Positions 1 to 6,298 of a stretch of 12,107 bases of DNA are shown piece by piece. The stretch's first letter is position 1. Every line of letters begins with the position of its first letter. The stretch lies in contig JBARRO010000166.1 in NCBI GenBank assembly GCA_049644265.1, positions 1 through 12,107 of the forward strand, written 5' to 3'. The DNA comes from JBARRO01 sp049644265. Its GTDB lineage: Bacteria; Bacteroidota; Ignavibacteria; UBA10030. The translations under genes were made by a program, and so were the position numbers. The notes beneath the pieces were generated by a model, which saw nothing but the letters and a program-made list of their open reading frames with translations, made no database searches and was not told the DNA's origin.

Positions 1-585
1 GCGATGGCTCGAGAGAGCGTTGCGAATAATCCGGCGAAATCCGCGGCTATCCAGCCCGATTTTCGCGAGTTCGGCGGTTGAGCGATATTTCGGAATGATG
101 GCACCGGTGTTGAACATCCTGCCCCAGTCCGGTTCGTCCTCTTCCACACCTTTCAGCCGGTCGAATTGGGGATGAATAAATTGCGGTCGACCCAGCTTGT
201 CGAGCTTCGGAACAGCCGACATCGCAAGCGTTTCGCCGATTTCGAATGCATCCTTGTACCACTTGAACCCTTCAAACCAGACGCACGAAAGAAAACCGCT
301 TTCGTCTTTCAGAGTCAAAAAGAACATCATCCGGTTGCTTCGTCGCGCACGACGTCCTTCCTGACGAAAGACGTCGCCGATCACGGTAACCTGCCTTCCC
401 GTATCGACATGACTTGCCAGGTCGGCAATTCGTACGATGCTGCTCCTGTCCAGATATCCGCGCGGAAAATTGTACAGCAGATCCCGTACAGATTCGATCC
501 CCATCTCAATCAACGCGGCAGAACGTACCGGTCCGACGCCTTTAATGTATTGAAGAGGAGTGGTAGTGTTTTTGGGGGAAGGCAC
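1..585 (-). CDS. recG: ATP-dependent DNA helicase RecG, N-terminal part (runs off window)
   Basis: RecG remodels stalled replication forks and Holliday junctions as a monomeric cytoplasmic helicase. Only the first 195 codons are present. The reading frame is open to the window edge, so the helicase motor domains lie outside. Visible are the N-terminal helix-hairpin-like segment with YIKGVGPVRS (residues 13-22) and DLLYNFPRGYLDRS (35-48). An OB-fold/wedge region follows (about 65-145), with FLTLKDESGFLSCVWF (89-104) and IHPQFDRL. Then comes IIPKYRSTAELAKIGLDSRG (163-182), matching the I-P-x-Y-x-x-T/S-x-x-L segment of RecG after the wedge. The start is a GTG, because an in-frame TAA lies three codons upstream (592-594) and no other start lies before the conserved KGVGP. 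No Shine-Dalgarno is visible. The 5' leader is made of short tandem repeats starting 11 bases before the start codon. Identification is from family motifs and is firm. Confidence 0.93.
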   Translation of the reverse strand, partial: MPSPKNTTTPLQYIKGVGPVRSAALIEMGIESVRDLLYNFPRGYLDRSSIVRIADLASHVDTGRQVTVIGDVFRQEGRRARRSNRMMFFLTLKDESGFLSCVWFEGFKWYKDAFEIGETLAMSAVPKLDKLGRPQFIHPQFDRLKGVEEDEPDWGRMFNTGAIIPKYRSTAELAKIGLDSRGFRRIIRNALSSHR

Positions 586-595
586 TAGCGGTTAA

Positions 596-630
596 CAATG
601 AGCAATGGGCAATGAGCAATGAGCAATGGA
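596..630. repeat. Tandem array, 5 x 7 bp (CAATGAG)
   Basis: There are five back-to-back heptamers: CAATGAG, CAATGGG, CAATGAG, CAATGAG, CAATGGA. The array starts 11 bases upstream of the recG GTG start, so it occupies the recG leader or promoter-proximal region. Unit boundaries are exact with no spacer. It is one of three arrays with the same 7-bp period but different unit sequence in this intergenic region. Confidence 0.9.
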
Positions 631-650
631 GGAAGGGCAGTAAATGGGGG

Positions 651-745
651 ATGGTGATTTATGGTGAATAAAAAATGGTGAATAGTAAATCGCGAAGAGT
701 GAATAGTGAAAAGTGAATAGTAAACAGTGAACTAAATCGTGAATA
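651..745. repeat. Degenerate 7-bp-period array (GTGAATA), strictest at 699-733
   Basis: The core at 699-733 reads GTGAATA, GTGAAAA, GTGAATA, GTAAACA, GTGAACT, and another GTGAATA follows at 739-745 after a 5-bp spacer. Looser copies (ATGGTGATTT, ATGGTGAATA, ATGGTGAATAGTAAA) extend left to 651. The phase slips between the left and core parts. No reading frame or hairpin explains it. Confidence 0.8.
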
Positions 746-813
746 GCAAAACCAGGAAAAACCGGTTAAACTCGAAACGTCCAACTTGCCACCTACAGCT
801 TACAACTGTTTCT

Positions 814-848
814 AATCTACAATCGACAATCTATAATCTTCAATTCTT
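814..848. repeat. Tandem array, 5 x 7 bp (AATCTAC), overlapping a stop codon
   Basis: The heptamers are AATCTAC, AATCGAC, AATCTAT, AATCTTC and a degenerate AATTCTT. The stop codon of the minus-strand amidohydrolase (842-840) and its last two sense codons lie inside the fourth and fifth units, so the array marks or has replaced the extreme 3' end of that gene. Confidence 0.8.
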
Positions 849-2501
849 GTTTCTTTCAAACACAACCTTTCCCCCAACCACCGTCATCGCAACTTGGATT
901 GTGCTGATCTTTCCAGGATCGATCTTCAAAATATCATCTTCAAGAATCACAAAATCCGCAAGCTTCCCTTCCGTGATACTCCCCTTTTCGTTTTCTTCGA
1001 AGGCCGCGTACGCATTGTTGATCGTGTAAGCTTCAATCGCTTCCTCGACGGATATTTTTTGTTCCGGGAACCATCCGTTCGGATTGGCGTCATCGGTGGT
1101 ACGACGCGTTACTGCAGCGTAGATGCCAAGCAGCGGATTCAGCGGAGCTACGGTCCAATCGCTTCCGAAACAAAGCCGAATGTGATTTTCCAGAAACGTG
1201 CGGAACGCGTATGTCGTTTTGCATCGTTCGTGACCGATTCGCTTCTCTGCCCATCGGCCATCGTCGATGGCATGGTACGGCTGGACCGAAGCGATGACTC
1301 CAAGGTGCGCAAACCGTTGGAAATCCTTCGGACGAATGTGTTGGGCGTGCTCCAGCCGGAACCTCCTGTCCCACGACGGGTTTTGTTGAACTACTTTTTC
1401 AAAAATGTCGAGCATGCGGCTGTTCGCACTGTCACCGATGGAGTGGATGGAAAGTTGCAGCCCGGCCTTGTCGGCACCGAGAGCCCATTGCTCCAATCGA
1501 CCGTCCGCAAGGATATCCATTGCCAATCCCTTCGTACCAGGGTCTGATACGTAGGGTTCGAAGAACAACGCGGTGGAGGATCCGAGGGAACCGTCGGCGA
1601 ATCCTTTGAGGGACCCGACGCGAATCCATTCGTCACCGAAGGGAACCTTGATTCCAATAGCCGCCAGATGTTGCCATTGGCTGATCGGAAGTCGTGAATA
1701 GAATCGTGCAGTGAGTTCTCCATCCGCTTTCAGCTTCTGGTACGTGCGCAAATCTGCGGCGGAGGACATATCCTGGATGCTTGTCAGTCCGAATTTCCTC
1801 GCCTCCGCCAGAGCGCCTCGGGCTGCTTCGAGCATTTCGTGCTCGCCGGGGCCGGGAACGACGCGATAGACGAAACCCATCGCATCATCCTTCAGCACGC
1901 CGGTCGGCTCACCCGTGCGTGCATCCTTGACGATTGTGCCTCCCTCCGGACTTTGTGTTCCCCTTGTCACCCCGGCAAGCTTGAGTGCGTAGGAATTCGC
2001 CAGGGCCATATGTCCGTCGTACCGGTTCACAAACACAGGAGTTGTCGGAGTATATCGATCGACAAGCTCTTTCGTCGGGAGGTTTCCTCCGGGCCAGCTG
2101 TCATGGTCCCAGTCTCCTCCGGTAATCCATCGTCCCGGGTACTTCTCGGCCCGTTCCCGAATCAAGCGGGCAAACTCCTCTTCAGTCTTTGCGGCTCTTA
2201 AATCCACATTCTGCAGCTGAAATCCACCGCCCATGAAATGGGTATGGTTATCAATCAAGCCGGGGAGCATTCGCTTCCCCCGAACGTCGATTACGGTCGT
2301 TGCTTTCCCCGCAAATTGCCCGACCTCGGCATTCGATCCAACCTTTGTGATTCTCCCGGCCTTGACCGCTACTGCCTCCGCGGACGGCTTCGCTTTATCG
2401 ACGGTCCAGATTCTTGCATTCGTGAAGATAACATCGGCCTGCTGCGAGGAAGCAATGCCGAGACACAACAGGCAAGCGACAGATACTATCAGAGACTTCA
2501 T
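840..2501 (-). CDS. Exported amidohydrolase, YtcJ/Amidohydro_3-like
   Basis: A metal-dependent hydrolase of the amidohydrolase superfamily (553 aa), probably periplasmic. Residues 1-20 form a signal peptide with a hydrophobic core (LIVSVACLLCLGIA). The small beta-sandwich N-terminal strand region begins ADVIFTNARIWTVD. The metal-binding HxH is at 86-88 (GLIDNHTHF). Further ligand candidates are H353 (SIHSIGD), H385 (RLEHAQH) and D448 (FGSDWTVAPLNPL). K299 in LKGFADGSLGSST is the likely lysine at the metal site. The C-terminal segment GKLADFVILEDDIL and VVGGKVVFE closes the sandwich domain, so the protein is complete. Family members act on varied C-N bonds, including formamides and amides, and the substrate cannot be read from sequence. 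The ATG overlaps the TGA of a doubtful upstream frame. Its 3' end falls inside a tandem array. Confidence 0.9.
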   Translation of the reverse strand: MKSLIVSVACLLCLGIASSQQADVIFTNARIWTVDKAKPSAEAVAVKAGRITKVGSNAEVGQFAGKATTVIDVRGKRMLPGLIDNHTHFMGGGFQLQNVDLRAAKTEEEFARLIRERAEKYPGRWITGGDWDHDSWPGGNLPTKELVDRYTPTTPVFVNRYDGHMALANSYALKLAGVTRGTQSPEGGTIVKDARTGEPTGVLKDDAMGFVYRVVPGPGEHEMLEAARGALAEARKFGLTSIQDMSSAADLRTYQKLKADGELTARFYSRLPISQWQHLAAIGIKVPFGDEWIRVGSLKGFADGSLGSSTALFFEPYVSDPGTKGLAMDILADGRLEQWALGADKAGLQLSIHSIGDSANSRMLDIFEKVVQQNPSWDRRFRLEHAQHIRPKDFQRFAHLGVIASVQPYHAIDDGRWAEKRIGHERCKTTYAFRTFLENHIRLCFGSDWTVAPLNPLLGIYAAVTRRTTDDANPNGWFPEQKISVEEAIEAYTINNAYAAFEENEKGSITEGKLADFVILEDDILKIDPGKISTIQVAMTVVGGKVVFERNKN

Positions 2502-2779
2502 GGGATTCTTTGGGATGAGAAAAACGAAATGACAAGTGGAAGGATAAATTTGGGATGAAACGGTAGCAAGATACCCAAAGAGGCGGTGAAATTCAAAGAG
2601 AGGGAGGCCCTGAAAAGGAGCGGGAGGATCAAAAAAATCAGGCCAACATCTGAGAGTGGAAGTTCAACATCATTCCTCAAAGGGCAAAGAGGATAGGCCA
2701 GAGTTCTCACACTCGGACATCTCCCACGATCCTTACTGATCGTGTAGTCGTCCCCCAACGAGGAACTTGCTTCCCCCAT
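2498..2779 (-). CDS. Doubtful small ORF upstream of the amidohydrolase (93 aa)
   Basis: I do not recognise this protein. In its favour, a perfect AAGGAGG (2791-2785) lies 5 bases before the ATG at 2779, with another ATG directly before it. Its TGA also overlaps the amidohydrolase ATG as ATGA, the arrangement of translationally coupled genes. Against it, the first third is polar and low in typical protein pattern (GDDYTISKDRGRCPSV), and the rest is a run of hydrophobic stretches (VGLIFLILPLLF, LGILLPF, FILPLVISFF). Codon use includes AGA, AGG and TTG and does not look optimised. If real, it would be a small membrane protein. Otherwise the frame is chance in an untranslated leader. Confidence 0.22.
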   Translation of the reverse strand: MGEASSSLGDDYTISKDRGRCPSVRTLAYPLCPLRNDVELPLSDVGLIFLILPLLFRASLSLNFTASLGILLPFHPKFILPLVISFFSSQRIP

Positions 2780-2942
2780 CATCTCCTCCTTGTAGAACTT
2801 ACAATTCCTGCCTCTTCCTATCGGATAAGCCAAACCGACCACAATTCCCTAAGTCCATTGAATCCAAGAGATTATGCCAGCTTTGTGTCAGGGGCACCAC
2901 GAGGCACGAGGTTGGCACATCGGGTGCACCATATGTCGCACA
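2502..2942. other. Divergent intergenic region between amidohydrolase and cohesin-like gene
   Basis: About 440 bp separate the divergent amidohydrolase and cohesin-like genes. It must hold promoters for both, but I see no clear -35/-10 pair. Contents I can support are a 7-bp hairpin at 2725-2744, a weaker TTGTA/TACAA inverted repeat (2790-2804), a short duplicated TTTGGGATGA near 2510 and 2549, and the doubtful minus-strand frame listed separately. Confidence 0.6.
2725..2744. repeat. Perfect 7-bp inverted repeat, 6-base loop
   Basis: CACGATC and GATCGTG flank the loop CTTACT. There is no following T run on either strand, so it is not an intrinsic terminator. It could be an operator half-site pair or an RNA hairpin in the leader of the amidohydrolase transcript. 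A 7-bp palindrome can also arise by chance. Confidence 0.45.
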
Positions 2943-3683
2943 GTGAAATTCTCAAATCTCATATCTGCTGCAATCTTAACGGCGATCACGATAATCCCTG
3001 GCACGGCTCAGAACAAACTCACCGTTTTCCGAAACGGGATTCATTCCATTGAGATCAACCTGGAGAACTCACAGCCGGTCGCGGGGATGCAGTTCAGGAT
3101 CACGGGCACAACTGATATCGAATTCATTTCGCCTGAGCGTGCAAGCCGCACCACCGACCCTGAATGGCTGGTTGCTACATCAAAGCCCAATGACTCAACA
3201 GTTGTTGCCGTGATTGTCAATTCAAACCTCTCTGAGCTTAGAACCGGTTCGGGGCCAATTCTTCGCATTTCATTTGCCTCACACGGGGTAACAAGCAAAT
3301 CGACAAGTAGAATTTCGATCGTGAATGCAATGATCGCCAATGCCCGGGCAGAGAGCCTTGGCGTTGTTCTGCAAAATCTGGAATTCTCAACACAAACCGA
3401 ACCCGCTTCGTTTGTATTCGGCCGTAACTTCCCCAATCCCTTCAATCCGACAACACACCTCAGCTACAAACTCCATAAGCCAGCTCAGGTACGTCTTGCG
3501 GTGTATGATGTGGCGGGGCGTGAGATTAGCAGGCTTGTCGACCGGTTTCAGAATGCGGAGGATTTCAGCGTGCTGTGGGAAGGTACGGACGATGCGGGGC
3601 GCCCAGTCCCTTCAGGAGTCTACTTCGCTCTATTGAAAGTGGACAACAGTGTTGCGACCCAGAAAATGATATTGGCCAAGTAG
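2943..3683 (+). CDS. Small T9SS-exported protein with cohesin-like domain
   Basis: A predicted secreted protein of 246 aa from the GTG at 2943. I prefer this start over the ATG at 2874 because the 23 extra residues are polar and Cys/His-rich, while the GTG directly opens a signal peptide (KFSNLISAAILTAITIIPGTAQ). The SD is weak. After the signal comes a domain of about 125 residues with the cohesin-like pattern: VAGMQFRITGTTDIEFISPE near the start, then GSGPILRISFAS in the middle. The C-terminal 80 residues are a T9SS type A sorting domain: FPNPFNPTT (163-171 from the GTG), VRLAVYDVAGREISRLVD, then GVYFALLKVDNSVATQKMILAK at the very end. Such domains direct transfer across the outer membrane and are normally cleaved. 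The function of the single cohesin-like module is unknown. It might bind a dockerin partner or another surface ligand. Confidence 0.82.
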   Translation: MKFSNLISAAILTAITIIPGTAQNKLTVFRNGIHSIEINLENSQPVAGMQFRITGTTDIEFISPERASRTTDPEWLVATSKPNDSTVVAVIVNSNLSELRTGSGPILRISFASHGVTSKSTSRISIVNAMIANARAESLGVVLQNLEFSTQTEPASFVFGRNFPNPFNPTTHLSYKLHKPAQVRLAVYDVAGREISRLVDRFQNAEDFSVLWEGTDDAGRPVPSGVYFALLKVDNSVATQKMILAK

Positions 3684-3685
3684 CG

Positions 3686-5638
3686 TCATTTCAAGAGAAC
3701 CATCCTCTTCACCTCCCGGAAATCGCCAGCCGCAAACACGTAGTAATAGACTCCGCTCGAGAGTCCCTTTGCCTCAAACGGTACCACATATCTTCCAACT
3801 CCCTGCCACGCCGCTACAAGCGTACGTACTTCCCTGCCGAGAATATCGTACACCTTGAGACTTACAAAACTGGCCGCTGAAAGCTGATAGCTGATCACCG
3901 TCCTCGGATTAAACGGATTCGGGTAATTCTGGTCAAGCACGAATTTCGTCGGGGGCGACGTCGGTTTTTTTTCCACTCCGGTTTGGATGTCGATCGTCGC
4001 ATTGATGACGAGGTTGTACCCGAAGCCGTAATTCAGCGAATCCTGAAAGTTGTACCATGCGTATCCATTTCCCAAGTCGTAATAGGATGACGACCGGTCG
4101 GTCTCGATTGCCCCGTCGTCGCCGAAAAATTCAAGTGTGTCCCCTGCCCCCAGAACCTCAAATACGATGTGGAAGTTTACATCCTTTGATACGGTAATAT
4201 TCAGTCCGCTAAGGTCAATGGTGTTGAATGACGCACCCATGAGGGACGAGAACGGAACCACGATCGAAGATCCAATCTGCGAACCGGGTACGCCACCATA
4301 GCTCCCCGCGGTATCCGTGTGGACCGAGACTTCCAAATTGCCGCTCCCTATAGGTTCCCCGTAGAGGAAAATATCCGTCGAGACTAGCTTCGCAGTCCCC
4401 CGGGGGGTGAACCGCACAGCATAGCGTATGTCGGCGTATTCGGAGGGAAGAGGAAATATGAACTTCGGCTGACCGTAGTATTTCAACTTCGTCGAGGCAA
4501 CCTTGTTCGTTAAAAAGATAATGCTGTCCGTCGTTGCTCCGACGGCAACAGTCACGACGACTCTCGAAGATGCCGTATCCACCTGAGGATCCGCGGATTC
4601 GCCCTTACCGTTGTAGTACTCAGGATCGACAGGGTCTGCAAAGGAAAGATCCCCGGGATATCCCGCGTACGGCCCGACGCTGGACCCTCCGAAGAATCTT
4701 GATCGGATCGGCTCAATCCTTACCCAATAGGAACCCGGGGGCAATCCGGCCAGGGTATAATCCCCCGTTTCTTCGACAAAATAGTCCGTGACAGTCGAAT
4801 ACTGCTTCATCAACGTGTCAGCGATATCAATTGCTACGACGTTGACTCCACGGACAACGAATCCATTCAAACCAAGAACACTACCATGTATGCTCCCTGT
4901 CGACGCGGCAACTGATGCCACAGGATAGAGTGTCGCAAAAGCAGCAATGTCATCGGGATTGAGATCCGCAAGCGCTGCATCGTTGTCTGTCGAGGTGGGG
5001 TACATTGTCGGTATGTAGATGTCGTTTGCGGTATTCCCATCCCCTGCAAACGTAGAATTGATCTGCGTGTGATCGAGACCCAGAAAGTGACCGAACTCGT
5101 GCACAAAGGTCGACTTGAATTGCTCGGGTGTGAATGTGACGAGCGTAGGTCCCGGCGCGGCAAACCGGCCGTTCATCACGGCTTCCCCCTCGACATAGTA
5201 TCCTGTTTCATTATCCCATGCGGACCCTGCAAACCCGATCACGCTGTTCTGAGCATTTCCACCGAACAATTTCTGGACAATCGAGCCGTCGGAATCGAAT
5301 ATGATCGGGTTGATCCCGTCGGAAAAATTCTCAAGATATACTGAATCGATGCCCGTGACGTCAACGGGCAATTGTCCGTCGTTAACAAACGATATCGCTG
5401 CTCCAGGACAATTCTGCCAAACCTGAAAGCCTTCGATTGCGAGATTCGTTGCGGTCGCATTGGTGAAACTGCCAAGAGTGCCCAAGTCGGTCTTGTAATG
5501 GATCACAGGTGCGAAGCCGGCCCATTTGACAGCCCTTCCCTGGAATGTTCCGAGCGGACCGCCGGCAAGCAGAAGAGAAGAGCAGGTCAAGAAAAAGCAG
5601 GTATAGGTTAAGAACAGATGGAAAGGAGAGCGCGTCAA
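3686..5638 (-). CDS. T9SS-exported matrixin-type zinc metalloprotease
   Basis: A predicted extracellular or surface protease, 650 aa. It starts at TTG 5638, because an in-frame TAA ends the preceding gene three codons upstream and the signal peptide (LFLTYTCFFLTCSSLLLAG) follows directly. The metzincin zinc motif HEFGHFLGLDH is at 180-190, with the Met-turn in PTMYPTS (M212). The upstream EGFQVWQNCPGAAISFV segment fits matrixins. No cysteine-switch propeptide is seen. A carboxypeptidase-regulatory-like beta domain follows (about 249-310, GSIHGSVLG to GLPPGSYWVRIEP), then a beta-rich domain (about 385-550). The T9SS type A sorting domain is last: YPNPFNPRT (572-580), LKVYDILGREVRTLV, and GVYYYVFAAGDFREVKRMVLLK. 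It is the last gene of the minus-strand operon. Its stop is 2 bp from the stop of the convergent cohesin-like gene. The substrate is unknown. Confidence 0.9.
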   Translation of the reverse strand: MTRSPFHLFLTYTCFFLTCSSLLLAGGPLGTFQGRAVKWAGFAPVIHYKTDLGTLGSFTNATATNLAIEGFQVWQNCPGAAISFVNDGQLPVDVTGIDSVYLENFSDGINPIIFDSDGSIVQKLFGGNAQNSVIGFAGSAWDNETGYYVEGEAVMNGRFAAPGPTLVTFTPEQFKSTFVHEFGHFLGLDHTQINSTFAGDGNTANDIYIPTMYPTSTDNDAALADLNPDDIAAFATLYPVASVAASTGSIHGSVLGLNGFVVRGVNVVAIDIADTLMKQYSTVTDYFVEETGDYTLAGLPPGSYWVRIEPIRSRFFGGSSVGPYAGYPGDLSFADPVDPEYYNGKGESADPQVDTASSRVVVTVAVGATTDSIIFLTNKVASTKLKYYGQPKFIFPLPSEYADIRYAVRFTPRGTAKLVSTDIFLYGEPIGSGNLEVSVHTDTAGSYGGVPGSQIGSSIVVPFSSLMGASFNTIDLSGLNITVSKDVNFHIVFEVLGAGDTLEFFGDDGAIETDRSSSYYDLGNGYAWYNFQDSLNYGFGYNLVINATIDIQTGVEKKPTSPPTKFVLDQNYPNPFNPRTVISYQLSAASFVSLKVYDILGREVRTLVAAWQGVGRYVVPFEAKGLSSGVYYYVFAAGDFREVKRMVLLK

Positions 5639-5644
5639 GGCCGG

Positions 5645-6298
5645 TTACTTCTTTAGAAGGCGGACCAGAGAACGAATGGTTTGTGCAAACTCAACGACAT
5701 CCAGCGAACCGGGATTCGAAGCGTTTGCCCATGATCGCTTGGAGAGGGCGGAGGGATTCTGAAGACCTTTGAAGAGATTTCTGTTTTCGAGAGAATTGGA
5801 GACCGTTTTCCCGCCGCTTCTTCTGCCGGCCTTCACCATGAACTTGCCCTGCTCCATTCCCACCGGGCTCTGCATTCCGATTTCGCTTTTCGGATAGAGC
5901 ATCAAAATCAATTCTTCTCCTTCGTCATAGCGGGGCGCACCGGCAGGACGGTACACAAGTCTTCCCTCGGAACCGCCATACTGCTTGAACGTGAACCGGC
6001 TTCCCTCCGCTCCGTAGAAATTCTCTCGGACATCGATCGTCACATACGTTACGAGCAGTTTCGTTGCAGGGTCTCGTTGCGATTCTGTTCCCACGACGGT
6101 ACCGCGGACGATTACTCCGGCATCCTGGACGAGCCGTTCGAGGTTCATCGGGATCGTCCTCTGCCCGAGCGCTGTAAGCGGGACCATCACCAGGAGCCAC
6201 AGTTGCACAGAGATCACCGGGAAACGGGGATCGCACAGAGAAAAGAATTCAGATGCGAGGAGCCCGGTTAGGGCGGTTTTCCCTGACTGAGCATTCAT
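5645..6298 (-). CDS. Exported protein of unknown function, partner of the matrixin
   Basis: 217 aa, unnamed. The ATG overlaps the pyrG TGA as ATGA, which fixes the start and suggests translational coupling. The N-terminus has a long polar stretch and then a hydrophobic segment (VISVQLWLLVMVPLTALGQ, about 28-46), read as a signal peptide or anchor. The core, residues 51-155, has the pattern LVQDAGVIVRGTV, YVTIDVRENFYG, FKQYGGSEGRLVYRPAGAPR, YDEGEELILMLYP and MEQGKFMVK, a beta-rich domain. From memory, proteins with this pattern often sit next to secreted matrixin-type proteases. Here the protease starts 6 bp after this stop. The C-terminal tail (about 160-217) is basic and ends TIRSLVRLLKK. 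A role as inhibitor, chaperone or carrier of the protease is only a guess. There is no T9SS sorting domain, so it probably stays in the periplasm. Confidence 0.75.
   Translation of the reverse strand: MNAQSGKTALTGLLASEFFSLCDPRFPVISVQLWLLVMVPLTALGQRTIPMNLERLVQDAGVIVRGTVVGTESQRDPATKLLVTYVTIDVRENFYGAEGSRFTFKQYGGSEGRLVYRPAGAPRYDEGEELILMLYPKSEIGMQSPVGMEQGKFMVKAGRRSGGKTVSNSLENRNLFKGLQNPSALSKRSWANASNPGSLDVVEFAQTIRSLVRLLKK

Larger units (their letters stand above)
595..839. other. recG-amidohydrolase intergenic region, about 245 bp
   Basis: This gap lies between the recG start and the stop of the upstream minus-strand amidohydrolase gene. About two thirds of it consists of three short-period tandem arrays. 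The rest (about 746-813) is unremarkable sequence without a convincing terminator hairpin. Any recG promoter must lie in or among the arrays, because recG reads leftward from 585. Confidence 0.7.

Noticed and set aside
596..848. Intergenic repeats as a CRISPR array
   Set aside because: Units are 7 bp and contiguous, with no 25-40 bp repeats, no unique spacers and no cas genes.
894..1547. 217-aa plus-strand frame opposite the amidohydrolase
   Set aside because: It is antisense to a gene with intact catalytic motifs, and its own product has no family pattern or signal.
2874..2942. Longer N-terminus for the cohesin-like protein from the ATG at 2874
   Set aside because: The 23 added residues are Cys/His-rich and would hide the signal peptide that begins at the GTG at 2943.
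5636..5650. Single in-frame TAA between the 217-aa protein and the matrixin, suggesting a split gene or readthrough
   Set aside because: Each product has its own signal peptide, so a fusion would bury a signal peptide in the middle. Two separate genes is the simpler reading.
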